DNA of 64,000 bases from a virus. The notes below the pieces were generated by a model. That model did no database searches. It had not been told where the DNA came from and worked only from the letters and a program-made list of their open reading frames with translations. The translations under genes and the position numbers were made by a program. Location of the stretch: positions 110,042-174,041 of the IMG/VR virus record IMGVR_UViG_3300042887_005324, one strand, 5' to 3'. Of this stretch, positions 52,463-60,856 are shown in pieces (the stretch's first letter is position 1; every line of letters begins with the position of its first letter).

Positions 52463-52534
52463 TGCGGGATAGAGCAGAGGTAGCTCGCCAGGCTCATAAC
52501 CTGGAGGTCATTGGTTCAAATCCAGTTCCCGCTA
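52463..52534 (+). tRNA. initiator-type tRNA-Met (CAU)
   Basis: Folds as a full cloverleaf: acceptor TGCGGGA/TCCCGCT with only position 1:72 unpaired (T-T), D stem GAGC/GCTC with A11:T24, anticodon stem CCAGG/CCTGG around CTCATAA, T stem ATTGG/CCAGT with loop TTCAAAT. An unpaired 1:72 and the A11:U24 pair are hallmarks of bacterial initiator tRNA, and the anticodon is CAU. The first of the three G:C pairs normally next to the anticodon loop is A29:T41 here. CCA is not encoded. An elongator Met or Ile2 tRNA is less likely because of A11:U24 and the 1:72 mismatch. Confidence 0.9.
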
Positions 52535-52542
52535 CAAGATAT

Positions 52543-52570
52543 AATCCAATCAAATTGATTGGATTTTTTC
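52543..52570 (+). terminator. intrinsic terminator after the tRNA
   Basis: AATCCAATC/GATTGGATT stem with T-run, 8 nt after the tRNA; shows the tRNA is a single-gene transcription unit. Confidence 0.88.
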
Positions 52571-52612
52571 TTTATTGATAGTTATTAGCAAAGCTGTAAA
52601 GTCTGGAGACAC

Positions 52613-55600
52613 TTAAATTTCAGGGAATTTTCTTTCAAATGGTTTATTAATTGTTAAATACTTTTCTAAAAATCCATATCCAGAAACACCGAGATCTGTG
52701 AGAGAACTTGGTTGACCCGTAATATAAGTAACATTCAAAGTGTCAGTCGCATCAAAATTATGTATACTTCTAGAAACTAAACTCACATTTGAAAGTGTAT
52801 CTGGAGAGGACAAAACCTCACCGAATCTCTCAGTATCAATATAAAATATACAATCATCTATCGTCACTTGCTCAGTAGAATTTCCATCCGGATCTCCAGA
52901 ATACAAAACATATGCCTGTGGTGCAGGATTACCTTCAACCTGATTCAGTAGGTAGACTGCTTGACTATTTCTAAGTTTAAGTCTGTTAGAATCAGTTGTC
53001 AAATTTTTATAGTAAAAGAATCCAATTAATCCAAAAGATTGTGGTCTTAAATTCATCAGAAACTGACAATTATCAAAAGTCAGATAAACCGAACCACTGC
53101 CATTATCAACATAAAAACCAGTATATTCAGTCTGACCACCATCTGATGTTATTTCATCATTAAAGTCAAAATAACAGTTTTTTGCAGATAGAGTTGCGAG
53201 TGTATTTTTACTACCAACTTGAAAGTAAAAACAACAAGTAGGACTGATAGCTGCTGAAATATTCTGATAGACAGATACATTTTCTAAATAAATACTTGAA
53301 CCAGATCCAGCTGATGAGAATCCTCTTCTGTCAACAAAAATAGAAGAGTTTGAGTCATCAGAAATAATCTTTAGTATAGAATTGTTTAAGATGAATGTAA
53401 AAGAACCACCTGTAAGTTTCAGATGGACATTTGGCTTTAAGTATATAGTCAAATTTTGATTAGTTAGAGTAGTCGTACCGAGTACATAGTCATAAGTCGG
53501 TGTTGAGGTTTCAAAAGAAGTACCTGGATAGACTTCAACTACAGAATTTGTAAAAGAAGAAGCAGTAGCAATCGCAGCATCAAGTGTTCTAAAAGGTAGA
53601 TTGATATTACCCACAACAGCAGTTGAGTTATCACCGTTAGGGTGAACATAAATAATATTTCTATAAAGAAAAGATGAGCCTCCAGCACCAGCAGGACCTT
53701 GTGGACCAGTAGGTCCTTGAGTGCCTGAACCAGTTCCGCCTCCAGCAGGTCCTTGAACACCTTGTGGACCAGTTGGACCCTGTGTTCCATTACTTCCATT
53801 TGAACCTTGTGGTCCAGTTACACCCTGTGGACCAGTTGTACCCTGTGTTCCATTAGTTCCATTCGAACCTTGAGGACCAGTCGCACCTTGTGTACCACTT
53901 GTTCCTGACGGACCAGTTGGTCCTTGTGGACCTTGAAATCCTTGATCCCCTTGAGGTCCAGTTGGTCCTTGATTACCTTGATTACCTTGAAATCCTTGTG
54001 GACCAGTTGGTCCTTGACTTCCAAGTGTAGACCAAGTGGTTCCATCAAAATAACTAAATCCAATTAAGTCAGTATCATAAACAAGTAAGCCAGATGTTGG
54101 TAAAGATATTAAATACTTTTGACTGGATGTCATTCTTGGAACTAAGAATCCTTTTGTAGTTGATTCTAAAGTTAAAATTGAGCTAGTTGGACCACTAGAA
54201 GTTCCAACTACAATGTTTCCTATAGAATTAATTCGTGCTCTTTCTAAAGGTGTACCAAGTGGATTACCGGTTCTGAAAATTATATCTTTTAGATTTGTAG
54301 CTGGACTAGTATCTCGTGTTTGTATGTAAAGGTGGTCATCTGTATTTGGATAAATTACAAATGCTTGTAAAGTTGGAGTTATAACTGAATTATTAACGAC
54401 TGCAGTTCCATTTACAGTAAGTGCAAAACCTGGTAAAGGATCACCTATACCAACTCTACCATCTGCAGTAACAATAAAAGGTGTTGAATCTGGATTAGCG
54501 GAGTCTTCAACAACTAAAGCACTCCCTGTCCCAGTTTGTGTAACTCTAAGCATATGTGCTGAACTACTACCTGAGACAATTAAGCCAGATACAGAAGAGT
54601 TATTATTTAATACTTCTAATTTTGATGAAGGCGAATTTGTACCAACTCCTAAACGACTATTAGTTTGATCCCAGTACAAATTAGGACTCTCTTGGACAAC
54701 ATTACCTACTCCTTCAAAGACTATCTGACCTGATGTGCCATTCAGAATTGAAGTTGAACCAACTGTTAAACTATTTGGACCAGTCGCTCCTTGACTACCA
54801 GTTGGACCAACTTGAGTATACATTATCTGTTGAGCAGTTAATATAACTGACGGTACTGCTGGTCTTACTGGGTTCGACTGTGTACCAGTAGACAAAATTG
54901 AAATACTAGTATCAGCTGAACTCCAATATAATTCAACATAGTCATTCGAGTTTAATGTATAGATAAAGTTCCAAGATACTACCTGATCTGTGTTTCCAGA
55001 AATAGAAAACTCAGTATTGGAAGCTGTTGTCGATTGTCCGTTTTTGGCAAACCAAACACTAATTAGTTCAGCATTAGCTGTGCTCTTTGTAAATACTGTT
55101 GAAAATTGAATATTGTAGGTTCCAGAATGGGCAAAAGTTAGTTTTGTACCATCAACTATTGAAACGCCGTTTGATTCATAAGTATATGATAAAATCATTG
55201 GTCTCGCGATACTCGCAGTTGGATTTAACTGATTAGACAAATCATAGAATGATCCATAATAACCCAAAGCCCCACCAGCTCCTGTTGGTCCAACAGGACC
55301 AGTTGCCCCACTTCCACCACCAACTATAGTTGTTTGATAAAAAACATCTCCTGAATCATTAACAACCATATATTTGGTCGCACCAGATGTAAGTCCAATA
55401 TTATTTATATGCAAGTTAGATAGCCAGGTATTACCATCACCTCTCACATAGAATGTGTTTGATGCTGATCCATTCTGCACAATTAGAACATTATCACTAT
55501 CTGAAGTAGAACCTCTTCTAAATACAACGCCGTCATTCGTTGAATTAGTTAGAATTTCTGGATCACCAGAGTTATTATAAGCTTGTTGTAAAGTAGTTGT

Positions 55601-57646
55601 TGAAATTCCACCGGCCGCTCCAACAGTTTCCCCAAATTTAGAAACTAATAAAAATTTAGCCTGCAGTGGGTCGGATAAATTAGTAGCATTAGATACAACT
55701 GATAATATACCAATCAAAATACCATTATCTCTAAAGTTTGAAAATGTATCAAAGACTTCATCTTGTACAGATGCTATAGCAGTTGTTAAGTCAGCATATC
55801 TTGTTTGACCATATTGAACTCTAAATATTCCATTTTGAATTAAAAATATTCTTTGGTTAGTTGCTTGTTTTGTAGGGCTACCAACTGTGTCTAAAACTCC
55901 TGCATTATCCCATCGACCAGGGTCGATTGCAGTTGTATTTGAATAAGTACCACCTGTTCTTGTTCTATATTGAAAAGTGACTGGTAATTTACCAGGAATT
56001 GTAATACTACTTGGGTTAAGTACATCAGTCATATAACCAATACCTAATCCCCAAAGACTACCAGCAGATGTTTGAAAAGATAGAGTAGCTCCTATATAAG
56101 AAGGGTAAACACCGTTGTTTATCAACTTGATAGGCGTAAACATATCTCTAAGCTGAGTTGCGGGTGATATATCTATATCAGGTTCAGGAAAGACATTTGC
56201 TATAGTTGCTTTATTGGCATGTCCGACTTTACCTAGATAGATATTTTCTCTTCGTTGTCTTGGTGTTGGAAAACTTGTTTGTTGAATTATTGAACCAGTT
56301 GAATTGACCAAAAAGTAAGTTTCTGTAGCAGTTGTTATATTACTTAAAGTGATACCAGTTCCACCAGCATACTCAATCAATTTAACAGTAGGTCTTGTTG
56401 AACTAGTTGGACCTGCATTATCAACTATCCAACCTTTCATAGCTGTGATGTTAATACTTGTTGAAGATGCTGTTAAAAATCCGGGTGTTTGAAAGTAAAA
56501 AATACCACCAGATATAACATTACCTTCTAATATATTTCTTTGCCTATCTGTTATGGATAGATTTAAATTTTCATTATTTACTGTAACATAAATAGAGCCA
56601 TTGGATCCAGTTGCTATTACATAACCAACAACATTTGCTCTCGAAGAAAAAGAGAGTCCATAATAATCAGCCGTAAACTTACCAGGAACAGTGTCAGAAA
56701 GATAAAGAGCATCTCCTGGTGTCACATTAGTCAATACTAATGAAGTTGTATCTACATTAGTTATAATACCATTTGTAGTTATATTTCCAATTTGACCACT
56801 TACTATATCTTCTGATGCGACAGCATTTACAGTGGCGTTTAGATCTGGGTTAGAAAGTGATAAGACAATTGTAGGCAGCCCAGCAGTTGATCCGTTAATA
56901 TGTACACATTGACCTCTACTTATTGTAGCACCAGAAATATTATATGCTCTTAGAAATAGTTCTTTACCAATGTGAATTGGTGAATTAAGTACATTATCTG
57001 AGTAGTAGGCAAGTGCTTCTTCAGATGGATCATAAAATAATCTATTTGGAGCTGGTACAACAGACTGAGTAAGAAAGTCAATATATGATAAATTTTGAAT
57101 TTTATCTGAATAAAGACTTAATGTTTCTCCTATTTGTAATTTCTGTCCATCAAAAGTCAAATTAGACTCTGCATTTGCAGAATTAGAACCAGAAGCAGTT
57201 AATATTCTTGTGGGAGCCGTATTGTATATAGAGGTAAATCCGGAACCGGTTGGTCCTTGATTACCTTGAAATCCTTGGGGACCGGTAATGCCATAACTAA
57301 TTGGTGACCAAACCGTTGGTGTCACACTTGGAGTACCAAATGGTGGACCTGGTAAAGAATTACTGCTATTAGTTGATATGTAAGCTACTCCATTATAAGT
57401 TACGATTTCAAGTGGAAAGTAAACCATAGAATTATCCCAGGTTCCAACGAAAGAAACAGAGTCACCACTAGGACCAGTAGGTCCGATCGGACCTGTAAAT
57501 CCTTGTGGTCCAACTGAGGCGGTTCCAAGTCCTAAATCTAATAAATTACCAAATCCATCATAATATGTGTCTGGAGTACCGTGAATAACTTGTACCAATC
57601 TACCGTAGGTAGATGAGGCAGTTTTACCGGTCAAACTATAAGTCAT
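52613..57646 (-). CDS. large modular fibre protein with collagen-like tracts and a beta-helix tip
   Basis: 1677 aa. The N-terminus (RLVQVIHGTPDTYYDGFGN then LLDLG) parallels that of the 2244-aa fibre. Short Gly-X-Y tracts at about 47-62 and 121-135, a long beta-rich middle, head-fibre modules (LYWDQTNSRLGVGTNSPS, TTKGFLVPRMTSSQK) near 960-1195, a longer Gly-X-Y tract (about 1205-1320), and a C-terminal right-handed beta-helix (from IYVHPNGDNS near 1327), as in tailspikes that bind or cut polysaccharide. Probably a second receptor-binding fibre or tailspike. No obvious catalytic site. Confidence 0.82.
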   Translation of the reverse strand: MTYSLTGKTASSTYGRLVQVIHGTPDTYYDGFGNLLDLGLGTASVGPQGFTGPIGPTGPSGDSVSFVGTWDNSMVYFPLEIVTYNGVAYISTNSSNSLPGPPFGTPSVTPTVWSPISYGITGPQGFQGNQGPTGSGFTSIYNTAPTRILTASGSNSANAESNLTFDGQKLQIGETLSLYSDKIQNLSYIDFLTQSVVPAPNRLFYDPSEEALAYYSDNVLNSPIHIGKELFLRAYNISGATISRGQCVHINGSTAGLPTIVLSLSNPDLNATVNAVASEDIVSGQIGNITTNGIITNVDTTSLVLTNVTPGDALYLSDTVPGKFTADYYGLSFSSRANVVGYVIATGSNGSIYVTVNNENLNLSITDRQRNILEGNVISGGIFYFQTPGFLTASSTSINITAMKGWIVDNAGPTSSTRPTVKLIEYAGGTGITLSNITTATETYFLVNSTGSIIQQTSFPTPRQRRENIYLGKVGHANKATIANVFPEPDIDISPATQLRDMFTPIKLINNGVYPSYIGATLSFQTSAGSLWGLGIGYMTDVLNPSSITIPGKLPVTFQYRTRTGGTYSNTTAIDPGRWDNAGVLDTVGSPTKQATNQRIFLIQNGIFRVQYGQTRYADLTTAIASVQDEVFDTFSNFRDNGILIGILSVVSNATNLSDPLQAKFLLVSKFGETVGAAGGISTTTLQQAYNNSGDPEILTNSTNDGVVFRRGSTSDSDNVLIVQNGSASNTFYVRGDGNTWLSNLHINNIGLTSGATKYMVVNDSGDVFYQTTIVGGGSGATGPVGPTGAGGALGYYGSFYDLSNQLNPTASIARPMILSYTYESNGVSIVDGTKLTFAHSGTYNIQFSTVFTKSTANAELISVWFAKNGQSTTASNTEFSISGNTDQVVSWNFIYTLNSNDYVELYWSSADTSISILSTGTQSNPVRPAVPSVILTAQQIMYTQVGPTGSQGATGPNSLTVGSTSILNGTSGQIVFEGVGNVVQESPNLYWDQTNSRLGVGTNSPSSKLEVLNNNSSVSGLIVSGSSSAHMLRVTQTGTGSALVVEDSANPDSTPFIVTADGRVGIGDPLPGFALTVNGTAVVNNSVITPTLQAFVIYPNTDDHLYIQTRDTSPATNLKDIIFRTGNPLGTPLERARINSIGNIVVGTSSGPTSSILTLESTTKGFLVPRMTSSQKYLISLPTSGLLVYDTDLIGFSYFDGTTWSTLGSQGPTGPQGFQGNQGNQGPTGPQGDQGFQGPQGPTGPSGTSGTQGATGPQGSNGTNGTQGTTGPQGVTGPQGSNGSNGTQGPTGPQGVQGPAGGGTGSGTQGPTGPQGPAGAGGSSFLYRNIIYVHPNGDNSTAVVGNINLPFRTLDAAIATASSFTNSVVEVYPGTSFETSTPTYDYVLGTTTLTNQNLTIYLKPNVHLKLTGGSFTFILNNSILKIISDDSNSSIFVDRRGFSSAGSGSSIYLENVSVYQNISAAISPTCCFYFQVGSKNTLATLSAKNCYFDFNDEITSDGGQTEYTGFYVDNGSGSVYLTFDNCQFLMNLRPQSFGLIGFFYYKNLTTDSNRLKLRNSQAVYLLNQVEGNPAPQAYVLYSGDPDGNSTEQVTIDDCIFYIDTERFGEVLSSPDTLSNVSLVSRSIHNFDATDTLNVTYITGQPSSLTDLGVSGYGFLEKYLTINKPFERKFPEI
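53690..54020 (-). repeat. Gly-X-Y collagen-like repeat tract
   Basis: About 110 residues of GPQ/GPT/GSN triplets close to the C-terminal beta-helix of the 1677-aa fibre. Confidence 0.88.
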
Positions 57647-57650
57647 TACA

Positions 57651-57660
57651 TATATATAAA
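57651..57660 (-). promoter_or_regulatory. candidate phage-type promoter box (TTTATATATA)
   Basis: Minus strand, 4 nt upstream of the 1677-aa fibre gene; a weaker match to the recurring box. Confidence 0.35.
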
Positions 57661-57682
57661 CATTTTATAGGTCAACTTACCC

Positions 57683-57692
57683 TTAATATATA
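57683..57692 (+). promoter_or_regulatory. candidate phage-type promoter box (TTAATATATA)
   Basis: 4 nt before the ATG at 57697; supports that internal start over the longer open frame beginning at 57613. Confidence 0.45.
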
Positions 57693-57696
57693 TTAT

Positions 57697-58113
57697 ATGT
57701 CACTTCAGTATTCAAGTTTCCTAAATAATTATGTCGATTGGACAGACGAAGAAATCGCTGTTGGTAAAAAATACCTAAAGTGGGAAGAATTAACAGTAAA
57801 TTGGGAAGACCTTAATTTAATATGGGAGGATATTTCAATTCTTTTAGAAGTAGTTGAAACATTAAGAAAAAGAGGTGGAAGTGGAGGAAGTTACAAAGAA
57901 TACATGGAGAAAAATCCATGGAATGTGACTAAAAGAGAATTAAAAAAAGAACTCGGTGAAGAAAAAACAAAAAAATTTATAAAATTAGTTTGTAGAGTGA
58001 ATAATATAGATTTCGAAGAAGAAAGAGAATTAAAAACTAATATTGATATTACAGTTGATCATTTAGATAAGGTAATTAATGAAGCAACTAAAATAGGAAT
58101 AAAAATAGATTAA
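57697..58113 (+). CDS. hypothetical protein with WE-rich N-terminus, 138 aa
   Basis: Start set at 57697 because the frame upstream overlaps the divergent fibre gene and the promoter-like box. The N-terminal half has repeated W(x)E/DL elements (KYLKWEELTVNWEDL, NLIWEDI), a flexible GGSGGS linker, then a charged C-terminal helical part. First of a plus-strand run ending near gp32. Possibly a virion or assembly protein; no family recognised. Confidence 0.6.
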   Translation: MSLQYSSFLNNYVDWTDEEIAVGKKYLKWEELTVNWEDLNLIWEDISILLEVVETLRKRGGSGGSYKEYMEKNPWNVTKRELKKELGEEKTKKFIKLVCRVNNIDFEEERELKTNIDITVDHLDKVINEATKIGIKID

Positions 58114-58114
58114 A

Positions 58115-58127
58115 AAATAAATATATA
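58115..58127 (+). promoter_or_regulatory. candidate phage-type promoter box (AAATAAATATATA)
   Basis: 5 nt before the ATG at 58133; resembles T4 late boxes. Confidence 0.35.
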
Positions 58128-58132
58128 CTTTT

Positions 58133-58834
58133 ATGGAAAATAAAGGAATTATTAATTTTTCTGATTTTATCGGTGATGATAAGATTAAAAATACTGATTT
58201 CAATAGAGAAGAATTCAATGATTTTTTTCTACCTGAAAATCAAAACCAAAATGCTGAAGAATTAACTACAACAGATCTAGAAGTATCTGGTGTTTCTGAA
58301 CCTATCGAAGAAGTTGATGAAAAAATAGTCGAGTCGGTTATGGAAGAATCCGAGAAATCGACTAAAGAAATTGTAGAAGAAAAAACTGTTGAAGAAGTTG
58401 AGGAAGTTGAAGAAAGTGAAGAGACTCAAGAAGAAGTTGTTTCTACAGTAGAATCAAATGATAATTATTATTCAGTATTCAAAGATAAATCTGAAGATTT
58501 CTCTTGTGATATTTCTTTAGAAGGAGCTAACCTTTCAAACACAGAAGCAAGATTAATTTTAGAAACAGATGATTGGAATTTAGTTTTTAACGGTGAAATA
58601 TCAAAAGATGGTAAATGTCTTATTCCAATTAAGAAACTTTCTATTCTTAACGAAGGTCAAATTGGTAAAATTAAACTTGAAGTAATAGCTGAAGGAACAG
58701 TATTCACTCCTTGGGAAGATGATTTCAAAGTAAAAGTTAGTAAAAAAGTTTCTGTAAAAATAAATGAAACAAAATCAAATCCAAAGAAAACAGATACTAA
58801 AGCATCTGCAGTAAAAGTCAATATTAAAAGATGA
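58133..58834 (+). CDS. acidic hypothetical protein, 233 aa
   Basis: Residues about 45-110 are a low-complexity Glu/Val/Ser stretch (SEPIEEVDEKIVESVMEESE and similar), followed by a compact beta-rich domain (about 112-205) and a basic C-terminus (SNPKKTDTKASAVKVNIKR). The charge pattern recalls DNA-mimic or scaffold-type proteins, but no family is recognised. Coupled by ATGA overlap to the next gene. Confidence 0.65.
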   Translation: MENKGIINFSDFIGDDKIKNTDFNREEFNDFFLPENQNQNAEELTTTDLEVSGVSEPIEEVDEKIVESVMEESEKSTKEIVEEKTVEEVEEVEESEETQEEVVSTVESNDNYYSVFKDKSEDFSCDISLEGANLSNTEARLILETDDWNLVFNGEISKDGKCLIPIKKLSILNEGQIGKIKLEVIAEGTVFTPWEDDFKVKVSKKVSVKINETKSNPKKTDTKASAVKVNIKR

Positions 58835-59379
58835 AAATTATAATTGGTATAAGAAGATCTGCACCTAAAGGTGGTAAGTTAGAACAATTTCAAATGGTTA
58901 GACCAACCAGTAAGAATGAAAGTCTAATTAAAAATCTTATTCTAAGAACTATTAGAAAAGATAACACCGGAAATTATCCAGGTACAGATGAACCAACTTA
59001 TGATTTCTACATCACTGATGATGGTAGAAAAAGTGTAACAAATTCTATTGAACTAGCTGGTGAATTAGTTGGAGTAGTAGATGAAACAACACTATTGGAA
59101 TTTAATAAAGATCATGATGACAATATCTTTATTTCAGAAGTTGACTCATCAGTAAATGAAGAAAGTTTACCACAAGAAAATACAGTAAAACAACTAGAAA
59201 GAATAAGAAAAATTTCTAAAAAAACCGATATTGGTGATAGAATTTCAGACATGAATAAACAAGGTGCCAATATACAATATATTCATAACCCAATTGATAC
59301 TGGTATTGAATCAATACAAGATTATTGGAAGAACAATCAAAAAAATTATAAATACTCTATAAAAAGATTCAATAAATAG
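58831..59379 (+). CDS. hypothetical protein, 182 aa
   Basis: Begins MKIIIGIRRSAPKGGKLE and has YPGTDEPTYDFYITDDGRKS, ending with a basic NYKYSIKRFNK tail. No recognised motif. Start overlaps the stop of the acidic protein (4 nt), suggesting the two are made together. Unknown function. Confidence 0.6.
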   Translation: MKIIIGIRRSAPKGGKLEQFQMVRPTSKNESLIKNLILRTIRKDNTGNYPGTDEPTYDFYITDDGRKSVTNSIELAGELVGVVDETTLLEFNKDHDDNIFISEVDSSVNEESLPQENTVKQLERIRKISKKTDIGDRISDMNKQGANIQYIHNPIDTGIESIQDYWKNNQKNYKYSIKRFNK

Positions 59380-59386
59380 AATATTT

Positions 59387-59920
59387 ATGGTTATCAAATC
59401 TTATCAGACTTTCTTAGAATCTAAAAACTATCGTTATGGATGTGTGATGGTTTATTTAGATATTCCTAACTGGGAAGAAATTACTTCAATTATTGACAAA
59501 GAAGATTTATATAAACCAGAGGATAGAAAATATGGTATTCAAAAAAATCCTCATGTTACAATATTATATGGACTACACTCAGATGTAAAAGATGAAGATG
59601 TTATTAAAATATTTGATAATATTAAGTCAAGTGATTTCAAAATAAATGTTAATAAAATAGATTCATTTAATAATCAAGAATTTGATGTAGTAAAAATGAG
59701 TGTTAGATGTGATAAACTTTTTGAGTTGAATAAAGAACTAATGAAACTACCACACACAACAGATTATCCAGACTATAAGCCACATATAACTTTAGCTTAT
59801 GTGTTACCAGGAAAGTCTGAAAAATACTTACAGAACAATTACAATTATACATTTGAAAATATTAAAAATATAATTTATTCTAAATCAAATGGTGAGAAAA
59901 TTCAAATTAAACTTAATTAA
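59387..59920 (+). CDS. 2H phosphoesterase (LigT-like; possible anti-CBASS Acb1 relative)
   Basis: 177 aa with two HxT motifs, HVTILYGL (residues 56-63) and HITLAYVLPG (near 132-141), the paired catalytic histidines of the 2H phosphoesterase superfamily. The N-terminal SYQTFLESK..YGCVMVYLDI..W pattern is typical of T4-type phage members. Phage 2H enzymes include Acb1, which degrades CBASS cyclic nucleotides, and RNA-ligase/cyclic-phosphodiesterase types. Cytoplasmic. The specific substrate is inference. Confidence 0.8.
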   Translation: MVIKSYQTFLESKNYRYGCVMVYLDIPNWEEITSIIDKEDLYKPEDRKYGIQKNPHVTILYGLHSDVKDEDVIKIFDNIKSSDFKINVNKIDSFNNQEFDVVKMSVRCDKLFELNKELMKLPHTTDYPDYKPHITLAYVLPGKSEKYLQNNYNYTFENIKNIIYSKSNGEKIQIKLN

Positions 59921-60015
59921 GATAATTAGTAATAATTACTATCCTAAATTCATAATTCAAAGATTAGAAAAGAGAAAAAATTGGTAGAAAAAATAGAAAA
60001 GGGAGAAATTATATA

Positions 60016-60027
60016 TTTAATATATAG
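60016..60027 (+). promoter_or_regulatory. candidate phage-type promoter box (TTTAATATATAG)
   Basis: 3 nt before the ATG of the HNH gene at 60031; same form as the box at 52391-52402. Confidence 0.45.
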
Positions 60028-60030
60028 TTT

Positions 60031-60621
60031 ATGAAAAATTGTTCTATGTGTAATATCGAAAAAAAACTATCTGAGTTTTATAAAAAGAAATCCTCCAAGG
60101 ATGGACTTAGAAGTGAGTGTAAAGAGTGTAATAAAATCTACTCGAAAAAATATAAGATAGATTATTATCAAAAAAACAAAGATAGAATAAAACGTGAGAT
60201 TTGTGAAGATAAAGAGTTCATTGCTCTATATCTTAAAGAGTATAAGAAAAACAATAAAGAAAAGTTGAACTTATGGAGGGTTAATTATAGAAAAAATAAG
60301 TTCAAAAAAGATCCAATTTATAAACTATCACATAATCTTAGGTCTTTGATTTCAAAATCTATTAAAAACTTTGGATATGTAAAAAGTAAAAAAACAGAGT
60401 TCATTTTGGGATGTTCTTTCGAAGAATTTAAAATATATTTAGAGTCACAATTTAAAGATGGAATGACCTGGGAAAATAGAAGTGAATGGCATTTAGACCA
60501 TAAAATACCTATTAGTTGGGCAAAATCAGAAGAGATGGTATATAAACTCAACCACTATACAAATTTCCAACCATTGTGGGCTAAAGATAATATATCAAAG
60601 GGTAATAAATATGCCGATTAA
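60031..60621 (+). CDS. HNH endonuclease with zinc-ribbon
   Basis: 196 aa. N-terminal CSMC...CKEC zinc ribbon (near 4-36), basic middle, and a C-terminal nuclease with WHLDHKIPISWA, LNHYTNFQPLWAKDN and SKGNK: the HDH...N pattern of phage HNH enzymes. Located just upstream of gp32; homing endonucleases often sit next to essential replication genes. Followed 14 nt later by a small DNA-binding-like gene. Confidence 0.85.
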   Translation: MKNCSMCNIEKKLSEFYKKKSSKDGLRSECKECNKIYSKKYKIDYYQKNKDRIKREICEDKEFIALYLKEYKKNNKEKLNLWRVNYRKNKFKKDPIYKLSHNLRSLISKSIKNFGYVKSKKTEFILGCSFEEFKIYLESQFKDGMTWENRSEWHLDHKIPISWAKSEEMVYKLNHYTNFQPLWAKDNISKGNKYAD

Positions 60622-60635
60622 AAACTACAGTAACT

Positions 60636-60785
60636 ATGGAGAAGAAAGACAAAAGAAAAATAAAAGTATATTTTTCTATGGAACCAAACAAACATAAAAT
60701 GTTTGAAAAATATATCAATGATAACCTTTTAGATAAATCAAAAGTTATAGAGAGTCTAATATCGGAATATATTAAAAATAAGTAA
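60636..60785 (+). CDS. small ribbon-helix-helix-like protein, 49 aa
   Basis: Starts at the ATG 60636. Sequence RKIKVYFSMEPNKHKMFEKY then NDNLLDKSKVIESLISEYIK fits one beta strand followed by two helices, the Arc/MetJ ribbon-helix-helix pattern. It may be a DNA-binding regulator, perhaps of the neighbouring HNH or gp32 gene. Small size makes the call moderate. Confidence 0.55.
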   Translation: MEKKDKRKIKVYFSMEPNKHKMFEKYINDNLLDKSKVIESLISEYIKNK

Positions 60786-60856
60786 ACTTTTCAAATACCT
60801 TATAATATAAATTTTATCAGAGTAGAATCTGAATAATAAAATACAATTGATAAATT

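Noticed and set aside
57613-57696. Longer N-terminus for the 138-aa protein
   Set aside because: It overlaps the start of the divergent fibre gene and the promoter-like box; the ATG at 57697 fits better.
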